Positions 33,665-42,919 of a stretch of 64,000 nucleotides of DNA are shown here, piece by piece. Made by a program: the position numbers and the translations under genes. This DNA comes from an uncultured Lactobacillus sp. (GTDB lineage Bacteria > Bacillota > Bacilli > Lactobacillales > Lactobacillaceae). The stretch covers positions 23,578 through 87,577 of the forward strand of contig NZ_CABUIW010000003.1 of NCBI RefSeq assembly GCF_902491705.1, written 5' to 3'. The notes beneath the pieces were generated by a model, which searched no databases, was not told the origin of the DNA, and worked only from the letters and a program-made list of their open reading frames with translations. The number at the start of each line of letters is the position of its first letter. Position 1 is the first letter of the stretch.

Positions 33665-36004
33665 ATGCTACAACTAAAACATATTTTTAAATCATATAAA
33701 GTTGGAGATAATATTACTCACACTTTAAATGACGTTAACATTTCATTTCGTGATCAAGAATTTGTCGCAATTTTAGGACCTAGTGGTTCTGGTAAGACAA
33801 CAATGTTAAACGTTATCGGTGGCCTTGATCGCTACGATAAAGGTGATTTGATCATCAATGGGAAATCAACTAAGAACTTTAAGGAAACAGATTGGGATGC
33901 CTACCGTAACAATACTGTCGGCTTTATTTTTCAAAACTATAATCTGATTCCTCACCTCTCAATTATTGCTAACGTTGAATTGGGGATGAACTTATCAGGT
34001 GTTCCAAGCAAAGAAAGACACGGAAAAGCCGTTAAAGCTTTGACTGAAGTTGGCTTAAAAGAGCACTTAAATAAACGCCCTAACCAACTGTCTGGTGGTC
34101 AAATGCAACGTGTTGCAATTGCCCGTGCAATCGCTAACGATCCAGATATTCTTCTTTGTGATGAACCAACTGGGGCCCTTGATACTGAAACTTCAGTTCA
34201 AATCATGGAACTGATCAAAAAGATTTCTAAAGATCGTTTAGTCATCATGGTTACTCACAACCCTGAATTAGCTGAAGAATATGCCACTAGAATCGTTAAT
34301 TTCCAAGATGGTAAAATTCGTCATGATTCTAAGCCTTTTGATCCGCAAGAAGAAAAAGATACTTTCCATTTAAAGCGAACTAAGATGTCATATTGGAACG
34401 CTATTAAACTTAGTTTTACCAATATCATGACTAAAAAAGGTCGGACAATTTTAACTGCTTTTGCTTCAAGTATTGGTATTATCTCTATCGCGGTTGTGTT
34501 GTCTATTTCTAATGGTTTTCAAAAGCAGATCAATACAACTATGAGTAAGGCACTGGCTAAATACCCTATTTCAATTACGCAGACTGCAACCGATATGACT
34601 TCGATGAACGAGCGTAACGAGTCGGACAAAAACGTCAAAAATCGCGGTTATGTAACGGCTCAACAAGATCAAAGCCAGCAAGCGCAACATACCAACAAGA
34701 TCACTCAAAAGTACGTTGACTACGTAAAAAAGATTAATCCAAGTTATGCTAACAATATTTCTTACCAACGTGCAGTTAACTTGAATTTACTTTCAAAGAA
34801 AAACGGTAAGATCGAACGCGTTCAATTCTCAAGTGCAGACCCTAACCAAAATTCTTCTGTCTTGCAAGCACGTGCTCAAGCAATGAGTTCAATGGGAATC
34901 GGTTCTTCAGTTTTCCCAACAACTTTAAATAAACATAAGGGCTCATTTTTAAAACAAAATTATCAAGTTTTGTCAGGTACTTGGCCAAGCAAGGCAACTG
35001 ATCTAGTTTTGGTAACCGACAACAAAAATACTGTTAACATTAACTCACTAAAGAATTTGGGCTTTGACGTTTCTAACAAGGAACATGTTAAATTTGATAA
35101 GTTAGTTGGTAAAAGTTTCAAGATTGTTTCAAATAATGATTACTACCAAGAGTTACCAAATGGAATGTTTATTCCTAAAAAGGTTTCTAGCTCAATGTAC
35201 AATAATGCCAAAACCAAGGTGAAAATTGTTGGTGTAATCAGACCTAAGAACGAAGATTCAATGGCACTTTTATCCACTGGTATTGCTTATAGCGATCGTC
35301 TTTCACAGCAAGTCATCAGCGATAACAAGAATTCCGCCATTGTTAAAGCGCAACAAAAGAGCAGCCGTAGCGTTTTAACCAATCAAAAGTTAAATAGCAA
35401 TGAAAAGAAAACTATTATGCAAACTCTAGGCGGTTCAGGCGTTCCTACTGGAATCATGATCTACCCTAACAACTTTGACGATAAAGACAAAGTACTTGAT
35501 TACTTAGACAAGTGGAACAAGGGTAAGAAGAAAGCTGACAAGATCGTATATACTGATATGTCTAGCGCCGTTACAACGATGACTGGTGGCTTGCTTAACG
35601 GTATTACCACTATCTTAGTTGCCTTTGCCGCTATTTCATTGATCACTTCAATGATTATGATTGGTATTTTGACTTACACTTCAGTTCTTGAAAGAACTAA
35701 AGAAATTGGTGTCTTAAAGGCATTAGGTGCACGTAAAAAAGATATTACGCGTGTATTCGACGCTGAAACCTTCATCCTAGGTGTATTCTCGGGTGTACTT
35801 GGTATCTTCATTGCATACCTGCTTACATTCCCAATTAATAGCGTTATTTACAAGCTCACTGAGTTATCTAACGTAGCACAGCTTGATCCAAAAGCCGCTA
35901 TTATCTTAATTATCATTTCTACCGTTTTAACTTTATTAGGTGGACACTTACCAGCAAGAATGGCAGCAAAAAAAGATGCCGCAATTGCTTTAAGAAGCGA
36001 ATAA
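33665..36004 (+). CDS. Fused ABC transporter ATPase-permease (MacB-like)
   Basis: A 779-residue fusion. Residues 1-225 are the ATPase (Walker A GPSGSGKTT, signature LSGGQMQRVAIARA, Walker B LLCDEPTGALD). A membrane helix near residue 260 leads to a large outer domain (~285-640), rich in Lys, Asn and Gln, then three helices of an FtsX core with VLERTKEIGVLKALGAR. The arrangement matches MacB-type mechanotransmission exporters, which work without a transmembrane pore. The substrate is unknown; peptides or lipids are typical. Confidence 0.9.
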   Translation: MLQLKHIFKSYKVGDNITHTLNDVNISFRDQEFVAILGPSGSGKTTMLNVIGGLDRYDKGDLIINGKSTKNFKETDWDAYRNNTVGFIFQNYNLIPHLSIIANVELGMNLSGVPSKERHGKAVKALTEVGLKEHLNKRPNQLSGGQMQRVAIARAIANDPDILLCDEPTGALDTETSVQIMELIKKISKDRLVIMVTHNPELAEEYATRIVNFQDGKIRHDSKPFDPQEEKDTFHLKRTKMSYWNAIKLSFTNIMTKKGRTILTAFASSIGIISIAVVLSISNGFQKQINTTMSKALAKYPISITQTATDMTSMNERNESDKNVKNRGYVTAQQDQSQQAQHTNKITQKYVDYVKKINPSYANNISYQRAVNLNLLSKKNGKIERVQFSSADPNQNSSVLQARAQAMSSMGIGSSVFPTTLNKHKGSFLKQNYQVLSGTWPSKATDLVLVTDNKNTVNINSLKNLGFDVSNKEHVKFDKLVGKSFKIVSNNDYYQELPNGMFIPKKVSSSMYNNAKTKVKIVGVIRPKNEDSMALLSTGIAYSDRLSQQVISDNKNSAIVKAQQKSSRSVLTNQKLNSNEKKTIMQTLGGSGVPTGIMIYPNNFDDKDKVLDYLDKWNKGKKKADKIVYTDMSSAVTTMTGGLLNGITTILVAFAAISLITSMIMIGILTYTSVLERTKEIGVLKALGARKKDITRVFDAETFILGVFSGVLGIFIAYLLTFPINSVIYKLTELSNVAQLDPKAAIILIIISTVLTLLGGHLPARMAAKKDAAIALRSE

Positions 36005-36006
36005 TC

Positions 36007-36036
36007 AAAAAAGATTGCCACGATGGCAATCTTTTT
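36007..36036. terminator. Bidirectional terminator
   Basis: Stem AAAAAAGATTGCCA/TGGCAATCTTTTTT with a CGA loop between convergent genes. Confidence 0.9.
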
Positions 36037-36641
36037 TAGTGTCTTTTCATAATTAACTTAAGTGGTCGAACAATTATAGGTGTAATAATCGCAGTGAAAA
36101 TAGCTTCCAAAACACCATTAAATCCCAGCGCCATAGTCAAAATTAAAATCAACGGAGAACTAGGATTATAATTGCCTAAATGATGAACCAAACTTGCTGG
36201 ATCATGCATAAAGAATAAACTGGTTAACACAATTACCAAAATTGTATTAGTTAAAGCGGCAACAGCTCCAGCCAGAACATACCCTAATTTAGAATATTTT
36301 GTCTTATCAAAATATTTAGCAATAATTCCCGGGAAATACCCAGCTAAAACTCTAGGCACGATTGCAATTACTGGATTTTGAAATAGCATTAAACTAACCA
36401 AATCTGTTGGCTGTGCATATGCCATAATTAATCTAGTAATTCCCCAAAAAAGTCCAAAGAAAAATCCAGCCTTTGGTCCCATCAATATACTGTATACTGC
36501 AACAGTTAAAGTTACAGTAGTGACTGCTGGAAGTGTTGGAATAATTCTAATGTAGCCAATATTGGGTACCAAAGTTTGAATAATTAATATCGCTGCGAAA
36601 ATTGCAGTGATTGTTAAACGTTTAGTCTCTTCTCGTCTCAT
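36036..36641 (-). CDS. ECF transporter S component, PanT-like (pantothenate candidate)
   Basis: A 201-residue, six-helix substrate-binding S component. The N-terminal pattern (RRLTITAIFAAILIIQTLVP) and GPKAGFFFGLFWGITRLIMAY resemble the pantothenate family PanT, but other vitamins remain possible. It would share the EcfA/A'/T energising module, which is not in this window. The start has GGAGAA. No riboswitch was seen upstream. Confidence 0.75.
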   Translation of the reverse strand: MRREETKRLTITAIFAAILIIQTLVPNIGYIRIIPTLPAVTTVTLTVAVYSILMGPKAGFFFGLFWGITRLIMAYAQPTDLVSLMLFQNPVIAIVPRVLAGYFPGIIAKYFDKTKYSKLGYVLAGAVAALTNTILVIVLTSLFFMHDPASLVHHLGNYNPSSPLILILTMALGFNGVLEAIFTAIITPIIVRPLKLIMKRH

Positions 36642-36757
36642 TCTAATTCTCCAATTATTTGTATTATCTTTAAAATTAAATCACTAATAAATATTTTTTT
36701 CAGTAAAAACACGTTAATTCTTGTACAATTAATTCATATTTAACAAAAGGATTATCC

Positions 36758-37798
36758 ATGAAGATCAAGAAAATACTTTTACCAATTTTACTAGCAGCAT
36801 GTACTTTAACTGCATGTTCTAATTCAAATACAGCAAATGACGATGCTTCTAAATCTGTTGCACTAATTACGGATGGTAATATCAATGACCAATCTTTTAA
36901 CCAGTCTGCTTGGGAAGGGCTTAAAGATTACGGTCAAGAATATAAACTGAATAAAGGCAGCGACGGCTATCAATATTTTGAAGTTAATAGTCCAAGCGAT
37001 TTACAAAGCGGTATCAATAAAGCAATTTATCAAAAGTATCAAACAATTCTAGGTATTGGTGATGAAGCACAAAGTGCCATTATTTCTGCAGCTAAAAAGA
37101 ATCCCAAAAAGAATTTTGCAATTATAGATGACACCATCAAAGGCCATAAAAATATTGCTTCAATCAGATTCAGAAAAGACGAAGGTGCATATTTAGCCGG
37201 TGTTGCTGCAGCAAGTGAAACTAAAACAGGAAAAGTCGGTTTCATCGGTGGTGCAAATAGTGCTGTGATTAATTCATTCAAGCGCGGATTTACCAGAGGC
37301 GTAAACGATCAAGCTAAAAAATTGCACAAAAAAGTTACGATCTATAGTCAAAACGTCGGCAATTTCACCGATACAGCAAGAGCTAAAAATATTGCCTCTT
37401 ACATGTATGGGAAAAAAGCAGATATTATCTTTCATGCCGCTGGAGACGCAGGAAATGGGCTATTCCAAGCAGCTAAATTTATCAATCAGGCTCGCCCAGC
37501 CAAAGATCGCGTTTGGGTAATTGGTGTTGACACTGATCAATCAAATTTGGGCAAATATTATGCTAAAGGCGGCCAAGAAGCCAACTTTGTATTAACTTCC
37601 GTAGTCACTGGAGTTAATACAGCTACCAAGAATATCGCTAGCCGCAGCTATCAAGGTAAGTTCCCGGGCGGAAAAACAATAGTTTATGGCTTAAAAAACA
37701 ATGTGGTATCTATCACGCCAGGTCAAATCGATCCTAATGCGTGGAAGAATGTGCAAATTGCCCGCAATCAAATTTTATCCGGAAAAATTAAATTCTAA
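36758..37798 (+). CDS. BMP-family nucleoside-binding lipoprotein (first copy)
   Basis: A 346-residue lipoprotein with signal MKIKKILLPILLAAC and lipobox LTAC (Cys ~20). The Bmp/PnrA domain shows VALITDGNINDQSFNQSAWEG and GFIGGANSAVI, and IGVDTDQSNLGKYY near the ligand site. BMP proteins deliver purine nucleosides to Nup-type ABC importers. It shares about the same domain as the next gene but has its own promoter region and a terminator after it, so it is a separately expressed paralogue. Confidence 0.9.
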   Translation: MKIKKILLPILLAACTLTACSNSNTANDDASKSVALITDGNINDQSFNQSAWEGLKDYGQEYKLNKGSDGYQYFEVNSPSDLQSGINKAIYQKYQTILGIGDEAQSAIISAAKKNPKKNFAIIDDTIKGHKNIASIRFRKDEGAYLAGVAAASETKTGKVGFIGGANSAVINSFKRGFTRGVNDQAKKLHKKVTIYSQNVGNFTDTARAKNIASYMYGKKADIIFHAAGDAGNGLFQAAKFINQARPAKDRVWVIGVDTDQSNLGKYYAKGGQEANFVLTSVVTGVNTATKNIASRSYQGKFPGGKTIVYGLKNNVVSITPGQIDPNAWKNVQIARNQILSGKIKF

Positions 37799-37799
37799 G

Positions 37800-37828
37800 A
37801 AGTGCGCTGAATCATCAGCGCACTTTTT
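37800..37828 (+). terminator. Terminator between BMP paralogues
   Basis: Stem AAGTGCGCTGA/TCAGCGCACTT with ATCA loop and T5. Confidence 0.9.
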
Positions 37829-37899
37829 GTATTCATATATATCTTTTATTTCAAAAATATACGTTTTTCTTAACGTTCGTGTATTAATTTAGCCATTTA

Positions 37900-37915
37900 T
37901 TCGTAAATATACGAA
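37900..37915. promoter_or_regulatory. Inverted repeat upstream of bmpA-nupABC, PurR-like candidate
   Basis: TTCGTA-AATA-TACGAA, with further TTCGTGTAT (37876) and ATTCGTATA copies nearby. CGAA-type half-sites recall the PurR box, and similar TTCGTGTTT/AAACACGAA elements precede the purine permease at 47968. Confidence 0.4.
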
Positions 37916-38021
37916 CTATTTTATCAAAATCAACTATTTTCACGCATTTTATTGACTAAATACGTATTATTATGTATTCTTTTATTAAATCATTCGTATA
38001 TTTTTGGAGGTACATTTTCAA

Positions 38022-39107
38022 ATGAACTTAAAGTTCAAAAAGATCTTTTCATTCGGTATTGTTTTAGCATCAGTTGGTTTAGTACTTACTGCTTGCTCAG
38101 GTAAAAAGAGCAACTCAACTGCCAATAAAGATACTAAACACGGTATAGCCTTAATCACTGACGAAAACGGTGTTGATGACCACTCATTTAACCAAGCTGC
38201 ATGGGATGGTTTCAAAGCTTACGGTAAAGAACACAACTTACAAAAAGGTCGCGGCGGCTACCAATATTTCCAATCAAGTAGTGCTGCAGATTACACCCCT
38301 AACTTCGACCAAGCTGCAAAAGCTGGTTACCAAACAATCTTCGGTGTAGGTTTCCAATTAGCAGACGCTGTTAAGCAAGCAGCTCAAAAGAACCCTAAGA
38401 AGAACTTCGTTATCGTAGATAGTGTTGTATCTGGTCAAAAGAACGTTGCTTCTGCTACTTTCGAAAGTAACCAATCATCATACTTAGGTGGTTTAGCTGC
38501 AGCATACACTACTAAAACTAACAAAGTTGGCTTCATCGGTGGTGCTAAGTCAGCTGTAATTGATTTATTCGAAGCAGGCTTTAAGCAAGGTGTTGCAGAT
38601 GGTGCCAAGGCACTTCACAAGAAGATTACTGTTCAAACCCAATACATCGGTAACTTCACTTCAACTGATAAAGCAAAATCAATTGCTCAATCAATGTACG
38701 CAAACAAGGCAGATATCATCTACCAAGCAGCTGGTAACGCTGGTAACGGTGTATTCCAAGAAGCTAAGGACTACGACCAAGCTCGTCCAGCTTCAAAGAA
38801 GGTTTGGGTAATCGGTGTTGACGTTGACCAAAGCAACTTGGGTAACTACACATCAAAAGATGGCAAGAAAGAAAACCTTACTTTAACTTCTGTATTGAAA
38901 GGTTTGAACATCGCTACTAAGAGCATTGCCAACGATGCTTACAAGGGCAAGTTCCCTGGCGGCAAGCACTTAGTTTACAGCTTAAAAGGCAATGGTGTTT
39001 CTATCACCAAAGGTAATTTAGACGCTAAGACTTGGGCAGCAGTTCAAAAAGCACGTACGCAAATTATTGACGGCAAAATCAAGGTTGCTACCGCTCCTTC
39101 TAAGTAA
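38022..39107 (+). CDS. bmpA: BMP-family nucleoside-binding lipoprotein (second copy, importer operon)
   Basis: A 361-residue lipoprotein: signal MNLKFKKIFSFGIVLASVG, lipobox LTAC, then the Bmp/PnrA domain (ALITDENGVDDHSFNQAAWDG, GFIGGAKSAVIDLFEAGF, IGVDVDQSNLGNY). Its codon usage looks more optimised than that of the first copy, suggesting high expression. The ATG at 38022 with GGAGG is preferred; a TTG at 38004 overlaps that site. It heads the operon with nupABC, interrupted by a hairpin at 39125-39154 that probably moderates readthrough. It binds nucleosides outside the cell. Confidence 0.92.
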   Translation: MNLKFKKIFSFGIVLASVGLVLTACSGKKSNSTANKDTKHGIALITDENGVDDHSFNQAAWDGFKAYGKEHNLQKGRGGYQYFQSSSAADYTPNFDQAAKAGYQTIFGVGFQLADAVKQAAQKNPKKNFVIVDSVVSGQKNVASATFESNQSSYLGGLAAAYTTKTNKVGFIGGAKSAVIDLFEAGFKQGVADGAKALHKKITVQTQYIGNFTSTDKAKSIAQSMYANKADIIYQAAGNAGNGVFQEAKDYDQARPASKKVWVIGVDVDQSNLGNYTSKDGKKENLTLTSVLKGLNIATKSIANDAYKGKFPGGKHLVYSLKGNGVSITKGNLDAKTWAAVQKARTQIIDGKIKVATAPSK

Positions 39108-39124
39108 AAACTTAGTATCCATTG

Positions 39125-39154
39125 AACTCTTCACTTTTTTAGTGAAGAGTTTTT
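39125..39154 (+). terminator. Hairpin terminator/attenuator between bmpA and nupA
   Basis: Stem AACTCTTCACT/AGTGAAGAGTT, then T5. It should reduce but not abolish expression of the downstream importer genes. Confidence 0.7.
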
Positions 39155-39173
39155 ATTCATAGAAAGATAAAAT

Positions 39174-40712
39174 ATGACGACAGAAAAAACAAATGCAATT
39201 GAAATGAGACATATCGTTAAAAAATTCGGCGATTTTAAAGCCAATGACGATATCAACCTCACACTTCATCAAGGCGAAATTTTAGCTTTACTTGGTGAAA
39301 ACGGTGCTGGTAAATCTACTTTAATGCGCATTTTATCAGGACTGCTTGAACCTACTTCTGGTGAAATTTTTGTAAAAGGTAAAAAAGAAAAAATTGATAG
39401 CCCAACTAAGGCAAAAGAATTGGGTATCGGTATGGTTCACCAACACTTCATGCTGATGGAATCATTCACAGTACTAGAAAACATCATCTTAGGTCATGAA
39501 CCTACTAACGGAATTGTCCTTGATATTAAAAAGGCACGCGAACAAATCTTAAACCTCTCCGAAAAATACGGCCTTGCAATTGATCCTGATGCTCAAATTT
39601 CAAACATTACCGTTGCTCAGCAACAAAGAGTAGAAATCCTTAAAGTACTTTACCGCGGTGCCGACATTCTTATTTTTGATGAACCTACTGCAGTTTTAAC
39701 TCCACAAGAAATCACTGAGTTTATTCAAATCATCAAAAACTTAGCTAAAGAAGGAAAATCAATCATCCTGATCACGCACAAGCTTAGTGAAATCAAGGCA
39801 GTGGCAGATCAAGTAACTATCATCCGTCGCGGCCGTGACGTTGGTACTTTTGAAGTGGCTAACGTTGACGATAATCGTCTGGCCGAATTAATGGTTGGCC
39901 ACCACGTTAACATGAAACTTAGCAAAAAGAGTGTGAAGTTAGGACGCGAAATCCTTAAAGTTGAAAATCTAAAGGTTAAAAACTCTCGTGGTGCTCTTGC
40001 TGTTAAAAAGCTTTCGCTTAACATTCATGGCGGTGAAATCTTAGGTTTAGCCGGAATTGACGGCAACGGTCAAGACGAACTTGTTGAAGCAATTACAGGA
40101 TTGCGTCACGTTAACAGCGGAAAAGTTATTATCAACGGTCAAAACATGACGAATAAAAAAGTTCGCCAAATAACTGAAGCTGGGGTCGCTCACATCCCTG
40201 TCGACCGACAAAAATACGGCCTGATTTTAAATCTTCCATTAGCTGAAAATCTGGTTTTGCAAACCTACTACAAGCAGCCATATTCAAAGCATGGAATCAT
40301 CAATCACCAAGCAATCTATGAGCATGCCGAAGAGTTAATTAAAAAATACGACATCCGAACTACTAGTGCTGAACTTCCTGCAAATGATCTTTCAGGTGGT
40401 AACCAACAAAAAGCAATTATTGCTAGAGAGTTAGATCGAAACAGTGATTTAATTATTGCTTTCCAACCAACACGTGGATTAGATGTTGGTGCTATCGAAT
40501 ATATTCATAAGCAACTTTTAGCAGAACGAGATGCAGGAAAAGCAGTCTTGCTTGTGTCATATGAACTTGATGAAATCATGCAATTGTCTGATCGAATCGC
40601 AGTATTACATGATGGAAAAATTTCAGGTGAAGTTAAACCTGAAGACACAAACGATACAGAGCTTGGTCTCTTAATGACTGGAATCAAGAAAGAAGGAGCA
40701 ATTAATGATTAA
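39174..40712 (+). CDS. nupA: Nucleoside ABC importer, double ATPase subunit
   Basis: A 512-residue protein with two ABC domains, as in RbsA-type importers. The first (1-235) has Walker A GENGAGKST and Walker B ILIFDEPTAVL but a degenerate signature (ITVAQQQRVEILK). The second (250-505) has a degenerate Walker A (GIDGNGQDEL) but a full signature LSGGNQQKAIIARE. It energises uptake with the two permeases that follow; its stop overlaps the start of the next gene by eight bases. Confidence 0.92.
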   Translation: MTTEKTNAIEMRHIVKKFGDFKANDDINLTLHQGEILALLGENGAGKSTLMRILSGLLEPTSGEIFVKGKKEKIDSPTKAKELGIGMVHQHFMLMESFTVLENIILGHEPTNGIVLDIKKAREQILNLSEKYGLAIDPDAQISNITVAQQQRVEILKVLYRGADILIFDEPTAVLTPQEITEFIQIIKNLAKEGKSIILITHKLSEIKAVADQVTIIRRGRDVGTFEVANVDDNRLAELMVGHHVNMKLSKKSVKLGREILKVENLKVKNSRGALAVKKLSLNIHGGEILGLAGIDGNGQDELVEAITGLRHVNSGKVIINGQNMTNKKVRQITEAGVAHIPVDRQKYGLILNLPLAENLVLQTYYKQPYSKHGIINHQAIYEHAEELIKKYDIRTTSAELPANDLSGGNQQKAIIARELDRNSDLIIAFQPTRGLDVGAIEYIHKQLLAERDAGKAVLLVSYELDEIMQLSDRIAVLHDGKISGEVKPEDTNDTELGLLMTGIKKEGAIND

Positions 40713-41856
40713 AGTCACTCCTAAAGTTAAAAACATACTTGTACCAACGGTTTCAATTATTGCCGGATTTTTAGTTGGTGCATTGATCATGCTCGCTTGG
40801 AGCTACAACCCAATAGAAGCTTACAGCTCAATGTTTTCAAGTGCGCTTGGCAACATGAACGGAATTGGTGAAACAATCAGAGAAGCCACTCCTCTAATCT
40901 TTATTGCAGTTGGTTTTGCAATTGCTTCTAAAGCAGGTTTCTTCAACATCGGTTTGCCAGGACAAGCACAAGCTGGTTGGCTGACATCAATTTGGATCGT
41001 TCTTGCCTTCCCTAAATTACCTGGCTATGTTCTTTTACCATTTGCAATTATCAGTGGTGCAATTGCCGGAGCTATCGTAGCCGGAATTGCTGGATATTTA
41101 AGAGCACAATTTGGTACAAACGAAGTTATTACAACCATCATGCTTAACTACATTGTGTTATACGTTTGCCAATACTTGATGCAGCAAGTAATGCCTGCAA
41201 GTTTACGTATTGGCACTGATACAACCAAGACTATTTCTCCAAATGGTAGTTTAAAAATCGGCTGGTTATCAACAATGTTTGGTGATTCTCGAATCAACGG
41301 TGGGATTTTCTTAGCACTTATTGGCTTAGTTCTCTACTGGTACTTTATGAAGAAAACTACTGCTGGTTTTGAAATTAAGGCAGTTGGTCTTAACCCATTT
41401 GCCAGTCGCTACGCTGGTATGTCATCTAAGAAAAACATTATTGTTTCAATGTTGATCTCTGGTGCTTTTGCAGATCTGGGTGGCGTTGCACAGGGGCTTG
41501 GAACTTACCAAAACTACTTTACTCAAACAAGTAGTGTAGATATTGGTTGGGACGGACTTTCAGTTGCACTTTTAGGCGGTGGTACTGCTTGGGGCATTTT
41601 GATCGCAGCCATTTTGTTCTCAATCTTAAAAATTGGTGGTTTGGGGATGCAAACTATTGCCGGCATTCCTTACGAAATTGTTTCTATCGTAATTGCCGCA
41701 ATTATCTTCTTTATCGCAATCAACTACGTAATTGGCTTACTCTTTAAGACCAAGAAAAATAGAAGTAAATACTACGTCCCTACTCGTAAAGAAAAAGGGC
41801 CTAACAATAGTGTCGATGGTCCTGGCAAAAAAGTAATTGAAGGGAGCACCAATTAA
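40705..41856 (+). CDS. nupB: Nucleoside ABC importer permease 1
   Basis: A 383-residue permease of the branched-chain-amino-acid/ribose-type fold with about nine helices and GFAIASKAGFFNIGLPGQ. Adjacent gene order (BMP lipoprotein, double ATPase, two permeases) matches BmpA-NupABC of Lactococcus and NupNOPQ of Bacillus. Stop and start of the next gene overlap at 41856 (TAATG). Confidence 0.9.
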   Translation: MIKVTPKVKNILVPTVSIIAGFLVGALIMLAWSYNPIEAYSSMFSSALGNMNGIGETIREATPLIFIAVGFAIASKAGFFNIGLPGQAQAGWLTSIWIVLAFPKLPGYVLLPFAIISGAIAGAIVAGIAGYLRAQFGTNEVITTIMLNYIVLYVCQYLMQQVMPASLRIGTDTTKTISPNGSLKIGWLSTMFGDSRINGGIFLALIGLVLYWYFMKKTTAGFEIKAVGLNPFASRYAGMSSKKNIIVSMLISGAFADLGGVAQGLGTYQNYFTQTSSVDIGWDGLSVALLGGGTAWGILIAAILFSILKIGGLGMQTIAGIPYEIVSIVIAAIIFFIAINYVIGLLFKTKKNRSKYYVPTRKEKGPNNSVDGPGKKVIEGSTN

Positions 41857-42812
41857 TGAATTTCGTAACTATAATGGCCTTAATTGTTTCATCAACTTTG
41901 GTTTATTCTGCACCACTTATTCTTACTTCTCTAGGCGACGTTTATAGTGAAAATTCCGGTATTGTTAACATCGGACTTGAAGGAATTATGACTATCGGGG
42001 CCTTTGCCGCTATCGTGTTCAACTTATCCTTTGCCTCATCATTAGGCAGTCTAACCCCATGGGTTGGCGCCTTAGTCGGAGGAGTTGCCGGATTAATCTT
42101 TTCACTCCTTCATGCAGTAGCAACTATTAATTTCCACGCTGATCACATCATTTCAGGTACGGTGTTAAACATCATGGCACCACCTCTTGGAGTATTCTTA
42201 GTTAAAGCAATTTACGACAAAGGTCAAACTGCTAATATTACTGCCAACTTTGGTTACTTTAGTTTTCCTGGTTTGAGCAGTATTCCTGTAATCGGGCCAA
42301 TCTTCTTCCAAAATACTTCTGCCCCAGCTTGGCTTGCCATTGTTTTAGCAATCCTTATGTGGTGGCTTTTATACAAGACTCGCTTCGGCTTACGTCTTCG
42401 CTCTTGTGGTGAAAATCCTCAAGCTGCCGATACCATGGGAATTAACGTTTACAAAATGCGTTACATCGGTGTTTTGACTTCTGGATTTATGGGCGGACTT
42501 GGTGGAGCCATTTTTGCGGAAGCTATCTCTGGTAACTTCTCTGTTTCAACAATCGTTGGTCAAGGTTTCATGGCATTAGCTGCCGTAATTTTTGGTAAAT
42601 GGAATCCAATCGGTGCGATGCTCTCATCATTATTCTTTGGCTTTGCTCAAAGTTTAAGTATCATCGGTAACCAATTACCAGTAATTTCAAACATCCCTGC
42701 TGTATACATGCAGATTGCTCCTTACGTTCTTACAATCATCGTTTTAGTTGTCTTCTTAGGAAAATCTGTTGCACCTGCAGCTGATGGCGTCAACTACATT
42801 AAATCTAAGTAA
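41856..42812 (+). CDS. nupC: Nucleoside ABC importer permease 2
   Basis: A 318-residue permease with eight to nine helices and the family motif ENSGIVNIGLEGIMTIGAF, followed by RSCGENPQAADTMGINVYKMR. It pairs with the preceding permease to form the channel. It is the last gene of the operon and is followed by a strong terminator. Confidence 0.9.
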   Translation: MNFVTIMALIVSSTLVYSAPLILTSLGDVYSENSGIVNIGLEGIMTIGAFAAIVFNLSFASSLGSLTPWVGALVGGVAGLIFSLLHAVATINFHADHIISGTVLNIMAPPLGVFLVKAIYDKGQTANITANFGYFSFPGLSSIPVIGPIFFQNTSAPAWLAIVLAILMWWLLYKTRFGLRLRSCGENPQAADTMGINVYKMRYIGVLTSGFMGGLGGAIFAEAISGNFSVSTIVGQGFMALAAVIFGKWNPIGAMLSSLFFGFAQSLSIIGNQLPVISNIPAVYMQIAPYVLTIIVLVVFLGKSVAPAADGVNYIKSK

Positions 42813-42815
42813 ATC

Positions 42816-42850
42816 AAAAAGACTTGTTTCACATGAAACAAGTCTTTTTT
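42816..42850 (+). terminator. Terminator after nupC, containing a parS-like 16-mer
   Basis: Stem GACTTGTTTC/GAAACAAGTC with T8. The central 16 bases TGTTTCACATGAAACA (42825-42840) match the Firmicute parS site with a single mismatch. Confidence 0.85.
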
Positions 42851-42867
42851 TACACATATGCACAGAG

Positions 42868-42876
42868 TTATCCACA
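42868..42876 (+). promoter_or_regulatory. DnaA box (perfect TTATCCACA)
   Basis: An exact DnaA box 28 bp after the nupC terminator, in the gap before the aldo/keto reductase gene. Function not evident. Confidence 0.35.
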
Positions 42877-42919
42877 AGATGTAGTGAATAGTGTGTTTAA
42901 GTAATACTATATCTTGATA

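Noticed and set aside
37829..38021. Purine riboswitch upstream of bmpA
   Set aside because: The conserved purine-aptamer core and P1-P3 layout are missing; only AT-rich CGAA-type repeats are present.
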